DNA of 12,505 nt from UBA6544 sp049601975. Its GTDB lineage: Bacteria > Pseudomonadota > Alphaproteobacteria > UBA8366. The notes under the pieces were generated by a model that worked only from the letters and a program-made list of their open reading frames with translations, searched no databases and was not told where the DNA came from. Each line of letters starts with the position of its first letter. Position 1 is the stretch's first letter. Positions 7,794 through 12,505 of this stretch are shown piece by piece. The stretch spans positions 1 through 12,505 of the forward strand of contig JBMYRC010000121.1 of NCBI GenBank assembly GCA_049601975.1, in the 5' to 3' direction. The position numbers were made by a program, and so were the translations under genes.

Positions 7794-8684
7794 ATGAAGA
7801 CTCTGTTATTCGGCGCGGAAGGCCAATTGGGCCGCGCTTTGAAGCGCTCCCTGAAGATGCCCTTCGCCATCATCGCCACCTCTCGCGCGGAATGCGATCT
7901 CACCGACGGCCAAGCCATCCGCGATTTGCTTGAGAGTGCTAACCCCGGTCTGATTGTGAATGCCGCCGCCTATACGGCGGTCGACGCCGCGGAATCAAAC
8001 CGCGACGACGCCTTTGCCGTCAACGCGACGGCCCCGGGTATTATGGCGGAGTGGGCCGCGCAACACGGCGCAGCACTCATCCATTATTCCACGGATTACG
8101 TCTTCGACGGCAGCGGAGAGCGCCCCTGGCGCGAAGACGATGCGCCGAACCCGATCAACGTCTATGGGATTAGCAAGCTTGTGGGTGATCGAGCTGTTCT
8201 TGCGTCCGGCGCGTCCGCGCTCATTCTGCGCACCGCCTGGCTCTACGACGGGGCGGGTCGCAATTTTCTGAATGCGATTTTGCGGCAGGCGGAGACGCGC
8301 GAGGAGTTACGGGTCGTCGCCGATCAATTCGGCGCGCCGACGACGGCGACCGTATTGGCCGAGATCACCGCCGATATTCTTCATTCATTGGAGGGGAATA
8401 TCGCCGCCGGGCTGGCGGCGCGTGGTGGATGCGTGAACGCAACCACATCCGGTGCCGTAAGTTGGCACGGGTTTGCCGAGGCCATCGTCGAGGAAGCCCG
8501 ACACCTCGGACGGGAACTCGCGGTTCGCCGGATTATTCCGGTATCCAGCGGCGAGTTCGAAGTAACGGCGGAGCGCCCGTTAAATTCCCACCTATCGCTG
8601 GAGCGCCTCGAGAGCCTCTTCGGCATTCGCCCGACCGATTGGCGCTCGGCCTTGGTGCGAGAGCTTAAAGACGCTCGAGGGTAA
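7794..8684 (+). CDS. rfbD: dTDP-4-dehydrorhamnose reductase
   Basis: RmlD/RfbD reduces dTDP-4-keto-L-rhamnose with NAD(P)H to dTDP-L-rhamnose, the last step of the pathway. The 296-residue product is of normal length. It shows the Rossmann motif GAEGQLG at 7-13, NAAAYTAVDAAE at 56-67, YSTDYVFDG at 98-106, the catalytic Y124-xxx-K128 pair (YGISK), LRTAWLY at 145-151 and the C-terminal RPLNSHLSL typical of the family. ATG 7794, two bases after the rfbC stop, gives M-K-T-L-L-F-G directly before the nucleotide fold; the frame runs 31 codons further upstream into rfbC, but that extension is not RmlD-like. Its last 20 bases overlap the end of the convergent methyltransferase gene. Confidence 0.96.
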   Translation: MKTLLFGAEGQLGRALKRSLKMPFAIIATSRAECDLTDGQAIRDLLESANPGLIVNAAAYTAVDAAESNRDDAFAVNATAPGIMAEWAAQHGAALIHYSTDYVFDGSGERPWREDDAPNPINVYGISKLVGDRAVLASGASALILRTAWLYDGAGRNFLNAILRQAETREELRVVADQFGAPTTATVLAEITADILHSLEGNIAAGLAARGGCVNATTSGAVSWHGFAEAIVEEARHLGRELAVRRIIPVSSGEFEVTAERPLNSHLSLERLESLFGIRPTDWRSALVRELKDARG

Positions 8685-9405
8685 CGGAGATTCTAAACCC
8701 GAAAATGGGGCCGAGGATAGGGCTTACCCCATTCTCCAGCGCCAATAACGGCGCCGCCATCCATCCGGGCAACAGCGACCAACGTTTAAAACCGCCGCTC
8801 ATCGGATAGGCAAACAAGCTAAAGGTCCGTCGGTCGGTTATTTTGAATTGGGGAAAACGCGCCTCGAACCGTACGCGATGATTTGGCCGACCGAACAACA
8901 AGGTTGGAATGCCTTGATTGGAGAGAAATGGGTCGGCGGCAACTTCAGGCGGTTGGTCGGCCAACGGGTCGACGGACATATCCACCGGCTCTTGATGCAG
9001 AAAATGATAGAACGGCCAGGAGAGCGGCGTGATTCCGGGCTCGATCATGGCGAGCTGACCGCCGGGGCGGAGCACGCGCGCCGCTTCCTCAAAAAAAGTC
9101 ACGGGCCGCGCCAGGTGATGCAATACGTCGAGCATTGCAATTCCCCCAAATGCAGAATCCTCGAACGGCAACGCGTGCGCATCGCAGGAAACATCGACCC
9201 AGGGGGACGGCACGAGGTCGACGGAGACGACATTGGCTGCCGTCTCGCTGAAATTACCGCTGCCGCCGCCGATCTCCAAGATCGGTTCGTCCGCAGGCAA
9301 TGCGCTCAACAATCGGCGATGATAGTCGACATAGATCGCCCGCAAGCCGAGCTTTCGCTCCCAGACGTCGCGGTGCTCCCGAAGGCGCGGATCGACGTCG
9401 TTCAC
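8665..9405 (-). CDS. Class I SAM-dependent methyltransferase
   Basis: This 246-residue protein looks like a Methyltransf_11-type small-molecule methyltransferase. Motif I ILEIGGGSGNF is at 42-52, the acidic residue ending strand 2 is D63 in SVDLV, the DAHALPFEDSAF region is at 75-86, the MLDVLHHL stretch at 91-98 follows, and VLRPGGQLAMIEPG at 111-124 is the usual strand-5 region. The second half (about 125-246) is less familiar, carrying WPFYHFLHQEP and a hydrophobic stretch near 215-238 that might be a membrane-associated or capping region. It starts with GTG (9405-9403), three bases after the stop of the MT-GT2 gene, so the two form an operon. The substrate is unknown; O- or N-methylation of a sugar or lipid-linked intermediate fits the neighbourhood but is inference. 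Its 3' end overlaps rfbD by 20 bases. Confidence 0.88.
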   Translation of the reverse strand: MNDVDPRLREHRDVWERKLGLRAIYVDYHRRLLSALPADEPILEIGGGSGNFSETAANVVSVDLVPSPWVDVSCDAHALPFEDSAFGGIAMLDVLHHLARPVTFFEEAARVLRPGGQLAMIEPGITPLSWPFYHFLHQEPVDMSVDPLADQPPEVAADPFLSNQGIPTLLFGRPNHRVRFEARFPQFKITDRRTFSLFAYPMSGGFKRWSLLPGWMAAPLLALENGVSPILGPIFGFRISVTLERL

Positions 9406-9408
9406 GGA

Positions 9409-10842
9409 TCAGAACGCCTTCAATTTCCGCCAGGCGAAGACGACCATGCGCAATAACAGAAACCCGTCGCGGAAGCGGGAAATTTGCGGCTCGCCATAGG
9501 TGCGGTCGGCGTAACGGATCGGCACTTCGGTGATCTTTAGATTCAGTTTCGCCGCGCCGAAAATCAGATCGTAATCGCCGAACGGATCGAACTCGCCGAA
9601 ATAATCCCGCCCTGCGGCGATGGCGTCGTAGTGCTTCTTGGAAAGGACCTTGGTGCCGCACAGGGTGTCGGAAAATCTCTGGTTCAACAGGAAAGAAAAA
9701 ATCAGTGCGAAAGTGCGATTGGCCCAATAATTCAGAAACCGCATCGCACCCTTTTCCATCGGGTAGACGAGGCGCGTGCCGTTAATGAACTCGCCCGTCC
9801 CTTCCGCGATGGCCTGATAGAACTTCGGCAAATCCTCGGGTGCGACCGTGAGATCGGCGTCCAGGATCATCAGGATATCCTTGCTCGCCATATCGAAGCC
9901 CTTGCGGACCGCGTCTCCCTTGCCTTTGCCGTCCTGCTGGGCGACGCGAATTTCCCACTTACCCGCATAGGCATCGCGGACGCGCTCGCATTCCTCGAAG
10001 GTCCCATCGCTCGAATGTCCTTCGACATACAGAATTTCCATGTCCTCGGCGAAACGCGGCATCCGGGTGACGGCGGATTCGATATTGCCCTTCTCGTTCC
10101 GGCACGGCACCAGAACCGAGACCGACGGTTTCCACTCCGCGCGCCGCTCAAACGGTCGCGCCACGATATAGTGGCGCAGACAAAGGCGACGGATTAGCGG
10201 CAAGGTTCCGATGAAGCGGTTGATCGCAGTGCCGATACCCAGCAAGCTTTTCGGGATAAGTTGACGCCATTCCGTGCGCACGACTTCGAAACCTGCCAAA
10301 TACAACAGATTGGTGATGTCCGACGAGGACAAGAAATTGACGTCCGGTTGCGGCATCTTCTGCCCCATCCGCTCGGCAAGGTCGAGGACCGGTTCCCATA
10401 AATGCGAATAATAGGAAACCATCAAACGCGTGTGCGGCGCGGATATCTTCCGCAAGGACCGGAACACCCGCTCGATATCATCGAGATATCCGATCGTGTC
10501 CGAGAGCACGATGTAATCAAAAGGACCGTCGAGACCGGAGATGAAATCATCTTCCTCGGCATCACCAACGAGAAACGTCAGATCGGGATGCTCGCGCCGG
10601 GCCGTCTCCACCATCCGGGCGCTGAAATCGACACCGACCCCGTGGCTCGGCTTCAATCGCGCGAGGAGATAGCCAGTCCCGCAACCGACCTCAAGAATAC
10701 GCGCGCCGACCGGCACCACGAATTGCGTATAGCGCCTGTCGTCATCGTAGTAGGCGCGGTTGCGTGTTATCCAGCGGTCACGATCATCTGAAAGCGATTC
10801 GAAATGGTCGCGAATGGCGTCTTTACGGGAGGTGTCAGGCAT
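9409..10842 (-). CDS. Bifunctional class I SAM methyltransferase / GT2 glycosyltransferase fusion
   Basis: The 477-residue protein carries a methyltransferase first and a glycosyltransferase second. Residues about 1-190 hold methyltransferase motif I ILEVGCGTGYL at 49-59, D72 in GVDFS, and DYIVLSDTIGYLDD at 109-122. Residues about 239-477 are a GT2 domain: VSVLVPCRNEKGNI at 241-254, VEGHSSDGT at 273-281 (the place of the usual DDGSSDGT, with Glu274 and His276 in unusual positions), GKGKGDAVRKGF at 305-316, and the metal-binding DAD at 328-330. ENGTRLVYP-like FINGTRLVYP, DTLCGTKVLS and FDPFGDYDLI follow, a combination seen in a recurring family of fused MT/GT2 proteins. ATG 10842-10840 is the start; no strong ribosome binding site is visible. 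It leads a two-gene operon with the separate methyltransferase. Substrates are not deducible from sequence. Confidence 0.92.
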   Translation of the reverse strand: MPDTSRKDAIRDHFESLSDDRDRWITRNRAYYDDDRRYTQFVVPVGARILEVGCGTGYLLARLKPSHGVGVDFSARMVETARREHPDLTFLVGDAEEDDFISGLDGPFDYIVLSDTIGYLDDIERVFRSLRKISAPHTRLMVSYYSHLWEPVLDLAERMGQKMPQPDVNFLSSSDITNLLYLAGFEVVRTEWRQLIPKSLLGIGTAINRFIGTLPLIRRLCLRHYIVARPFERRAEWKPSVSVLVPCRNEKGNIESAVTRMPRFAEDMEILYVEGHSSDGTFEECERVRDAYAGKWEIRVAQQDGKGKGDAVRKGFDMASKDILMILDADLTVAPEDLPKFYQAIAEGTGEFINGTRLVYPMEKGAMRFLNYWANRTFALIFSFLLNQRFSDTLCGTKVLSKKHYDAIAAGRDYFGEFDPFGDYDLIFGAAKLNLKITEVPIRYADRTYGEPQISRFRDGFLLLRMVVFAWRKLKAF

Positions 10843-10869
10843 CAGCGAATCTTAAAGTCATTTTTTAGG

Positions 10870-10898
10870 CATAAAGCATCTCTTCCGCTGCTTATCAA
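10870..10898 (-). promoter_or_regulatory. Candidate promoter for the MT-GT2 operon
   Basis: On the minus strand TTGATA (10898-10893, five of six matches to TTGACA) is followed after 17 bases by TTTATG (10875-10870, three of six). A TG one base before this -10 gives an extended -10. Transcription would begin near 10863, leaving a leader of about 20 bases before ATG 10842. Confidence 0.35.
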
Positions 10899-10926
10899 AC
10901 TCGTAATTGCACTCTGCTCGGGCCGG

Positions 10927-10942
10927 ATACTATTCTTAGTAT
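10927..10942. other. Perfect 6-base inverted repeat between the divergent operons
   Basis: ATACTA (10927-10932), a four-base loop and TAGTAT (10937-10942) form a perfect short inverted repeat in the AT-rich gap between the MT-GT2 and GT8-like genes. It may be a regulator half-site pair. TTGCAC at 10907-10912 with ACTATT at 10929-10934 (16-base spacing) is a second, weaker plus-strand promoter option overlapping it. Confidence 0.25.
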
Positions 10943-11006
10943 TGTTGATGAACCAGGAAGTATGAAGCACTTCTCATATCGAAAGCGTCGCGGAAATGCG
11001 GAAGAC

Positions 11007-11036
11007 TTGACCTTGGATATACCCCAGGTTACTAAT
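11007..11036 (+). promoter_or_regulatory. Candidate promoter for the GT8-like gene
   Basis: TTGACC (11007-11012, five of six) and ACTAAT (11031-11036, four of six) are spaced by 18 bases. The predicted transcription start near 11043 abuts a perfect 12-base palindrome and leaves a leader of about 67 bases before ATG 11110. Confidence 0.4.
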
Positions 11037-11043
11037 TTTTACC

Positions 11044-11055
11044 GAATTTAAATTC
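11044..11055. promoter_or_regulatory. Perfect 12-base palindrome GAATTTAAATTC at the predicted transcription start
   Basis: The sequence equals its own reverse complement over all 12 bases and lies just downstream of the candidate -10 for the GT8-like gene, a usual place for a repressor operator. No regulator gene is in the window, so the assignment rests on symmetry and position. Confidence 0.35.
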
Positions 11056-11109
11056 CGGCTGTAAACTGACCGTCTTCGCTGGAGGGCGTGCTCCACGAGG
11101 CTCTCGCAC

Positions 11110-11823
11110 ATGTTAGATGTATTCATCGGCTGGGATCCGCGAGAAGCTATCGTCGCTGATGTCTGCCGATACTCGATATTGCGCCGTACGAATAATAATA
11201 CGGTGAAAGTGCATGAAATTCGCTTAGATGAGATGCGGGGGAAGGGGTTATATAATCGGCGCCACAAACAGCGTAACGGACAACTCTGGGACGAAATCTC
11301 CGATGCTCCCATGAGCACCGAATTTGCAATTTCACGCTTCTTAACGCCACTGATTGCGAAATCTGATTGGGCAGTATTTTGCGACTGTGATTTTCTATGG
11401 CTCGAAGATATCAATAATTTACTTGCGCTCGCGGACGAAAAGTATGCGGTTATGTGTGTGAAACATCACCATGTGCCAACTGAAACACATAAAATGGATG
11501 CTCAAGCGCAGACACAATATCATCGTAAAAATTGGTCAAGCATGATGCTGTGGAATACCCGACATGACGCTAATCACCGATTGACACTCCAAGATATAAA
11601 CAGATTACCGGGACGTGAACTACATCGATTTTGCTGGCTGCAAGATTCGGAGATCGGCGAGATTCCAGTCGAATGGAATTGGCTCGAAGGTATTTCGGAC
11701 CCTTCTGTCGACCCTAAAGTAATTCATTACACCCGTGGCGGACCATGGTTCCAGGAATGGCAAAACGTTGCCTATGCCGATCAATGGACCAATGAATTGA
11801 ACGCCATGCGCGAGGCGGCTTGA
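11110..11823 (+). CDS. GT8-like glycosyltransferase
   Basis: The 237-residue protein looks like a small GT-A glycosyltransferase related to family GT8, which uses nucleotide-sugar donors. It begins with a short strand MLDVFIGWDPRE, which in this type contacts the nucleotide, and has a DxD metal site, DCD, at 92-94 within WAVFCDCDFLW. Near the C-terminus HYTRGGPW at 206-213 is the expected third metal-binding histidine region. A signal peptide or transmembrane segment is not evident, so it is probably cytoplasmic or peripheral. The start ATG has GAGG about ten bases upstream. The gene is clearly more AT-rich than the rml genes (42% GC at 11161-11220 and 40% at 11461-11520 by direct count, against 70% at 6601-6660), suggesting a different history. 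Donor and acceptor are unknown; its family assignment is by motifs only. Confidence 0.8.
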   Translation: MLDVFIGWDPREAIVADVCRYSILRRTNNNTVKVHEIRLDEMRGKGLYNRRHKQRNGQLWDEISDAPMSTEFAISRFLTPLIAKSDWAVFCDCDFLWLEDINNLLALADEKYAVMCVKHHHVPTETHKMDAQAQTQYHRKNWSSMMLWNTRHDANHRLTLQDINRLPGRELHRFCWLQDSEIGEIPVEWNWLEGISDPSVDPKVIHYTRGGPWFQEWQNVAYADQWTNELNAMREAA

Positions 11824-11824
11824 A

Positions 11825-11841
11825 AAGAGCCAAAGGTTCTT
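11825..11841 (+). terminator. Short hairpin after the GT8-like gene, possible weak terminator
   Basis: AAGAGCC (11825-11831), an AAA loop and GGTTCTT (11835-11841) pair fully in RNA with one G-U pair, directly after the stop codon. There is no following T-run, so termination, if any, would be weak or factor-dependent. It might instead protect the transcript end. Confidence 0.25.
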
Positions 11842-11875
11842 GCGGTAAGGGAATAAGTTCAGGCGACCCCGTATA

Positions 11876-12505
11876 ATGCTCACGAATGCCGAACTCGCCG
11901 AGTTTCTAAAAGCAATCGTCATTTTGCTGTTATCAGCGCATTCGATGGGCTTTGTATTTGATAAGCTGCATCTACCACGTGTTGTTGGAGAGATCACAGG
12001 CGGATTTGTCTTAGGCCCATCTTGCCTTGGCCTCTTAGCACCTGGCGTTGCAGCTCAACTAATCTCTGGCAGTCCTCTTCAAGAGCAGTTGTTAAGCGCC
12101 TTTCATTGGGTCGGGTTAACACTTTTGATGTTCACTGCTGGGTTCCGGATCCAGCACGGGTTCTTGATGAAGGATGGAAAAACCGTTTTCATCCTGCTCG
12201 CTAGCGCAACCATCTTGCCATTTGGAGCGGGTTGGGCTGCAACCGCGTATTTCGACCTCGGCGGCTATATAGGGCCGAATGGTGATGCAGTCACATTCGC
12301 CTTGGTTCTGGCGATCGCGGTTGCCGTTACTTCCATTCCCGTAATTTCGAGAATCTTTATTGATTTAGAAATTATAAATACCCGATTCGCCCGAATTGTC
12401 CTCGCCGTCTCAACAATTCAGGACATTCTATTATGGGCAGTACTTGCCGTCGCCACCAGTTTGGCCGGCGCGAAAACCGGCACACAAAGTGAAGTCGCAG
12501 TAGTG
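11876..12505 (+). CDS. CPA2-family cation:proton antiporter (Kef-type), C-terminus cut by window edge
   Basis: The 210 visible residues are the N-terminal half of a monovalent cation:proton antiporter of the inner membrane (Na_H_Exchanger domain). The hallmark PRVVGEITGGFVLGPSCLG is at 34-52, LLMFTAGF at 83-90 follows, and AVAVTSIPVISRI at 148-160 is the unwound-helix region. In the ion-binding helix the sequence is STIQDILLW (179-187), so the pair is Gln182-Asp183, the QD arrangement of KefB/KefC-like potassium efflux proteins, rather than the DD or ND of sodium antiporters. At least six hydrophobic segments are seen. ATG 11876 is the first start after an in-frame TAA at 11846-11848; AGGCGA nine bases upstream is a modest ribosome binding site. 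It lies 52 bases after the GT8-like gene on the same strand and may be cotranscribed, although no functional link is evident. Missing: the rest of the membrane domain and any TrkA-N regulatory domain. Confidence 0.92.
   Translation, partial: MLTNAELAEFLKAIVILLLSAHSMGFVFDKLHLPRVVGEITGGFVLGPSCLGLLAPGVAAQLISGSPLQEQLLSAFHWVGLTLLMFTAGFRIQHGFLMKDGKTVFILLASATILPFGAGWAATAYFDLGGYIGPNGDAVTFALVLAIAVAVTSIPVISRIFIDLEIINTRFARIVLAVSTIQDILLWAVLAVATSLAGAKTGTQSEVAVV

Noticed and set aside
8848..9456. 202-codon plus-strand open frame
   Set aside because: It lies opposite the methyltransferase gene with intact motif I and has no family features of its own.
9631..10197. 188-codon plus-strand open frame
   Set aside because: It is the complement of the GT2 domain of the MT-GT2 fusion and has no motif support.
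11872..11877. Perfect TATAAT hexamer
   Set aside because: It overlaps the antiporter ATG, and no -35 lies at proper spacing (TTGCGG at 11840-11845 is 26 bases away), so it is probably chance.
1..12505. tRNA, rRNA, CRISPR or insertion sequence
   Set aside because: I saw no direct-repeat array, transposase motif, terminal repeats or conserved RNA blocks when reading both strands.

Overview
The window reads as a stretch of a Gram-negative, probably alphaproteobacterial, chromosome (order not determinable by eye; Rhodospirillales-like is a guess). The grounds are a moderately GC-rich coding bias over most of its length, several GTG starts, a PAS-GGDEF-EAL signalling protein, and a complete dTDP-L-rhamnose (rml/rfb) gene set mixed with glycosyltransferases. 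There are no rRNA, tRNA, CRISPR or insertion-sequence signals. All genes are protein-coding, and intergenic gaps are all below 300 bases.

Layout, left to right: (1) a cyclic-di-GMP protein on the minus strand, cut by the left window edge (1-1549); (2) rfbB on plus (1733-2788); (3) a minus-strand pair transcribed right to left, a GT2-methyltransferase fusion (4613-6151) followed with a 17-base overlap by a large polytopic membrane protein (2794-4629); (4) a compact plus-strand rfbA-rfbC-rfbD operon (6356-8684); (5) a second minus-strand pair, a methyltransferase-GT2 fusion (9409-10842) followed three bases later by a stand-alone methyltransferase (8665-9405); (6) a visibly more AT-rich right end with a GT8-like glycosyltransferase (11110-11823) and the start of a CPA2-type cation:proton antiporter (11876-window end).

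Working together: RfbA, RfbB, RfbC and RfbD convert glucose-1-phosphate plus dTTP into dTDP-L-rhamnose. The three candidate glycosyltransferases, the GT-C-like membrane protein and the methyltransferases are plausible users, assembling and methylating a surface glycan or lipid-linked sugar. That role is inferred from neighbourhood; no polymerase, flippase or ligase is visible in the window. The rml genes are split: rfbB lies apart from rfbACD with a minus-strand operon between them, and the strand flips six times from the left edge to the GT8-like gene. The two convergent junctions have no room for a terminator (5-base gap and 20-base overlap).

The most interesting points are the two multidomain enzymes with opposite domain order (GT2-MT and MT-GT2), the uncharacterised membrane partner, palindromes in two promoter regions, an unusual residue at an EAL metal-site position, and the composition change near 10843. 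Nothing here clearly amounts to a wholly new system; it looks like an accessory glycan locus with uncharacterised members.
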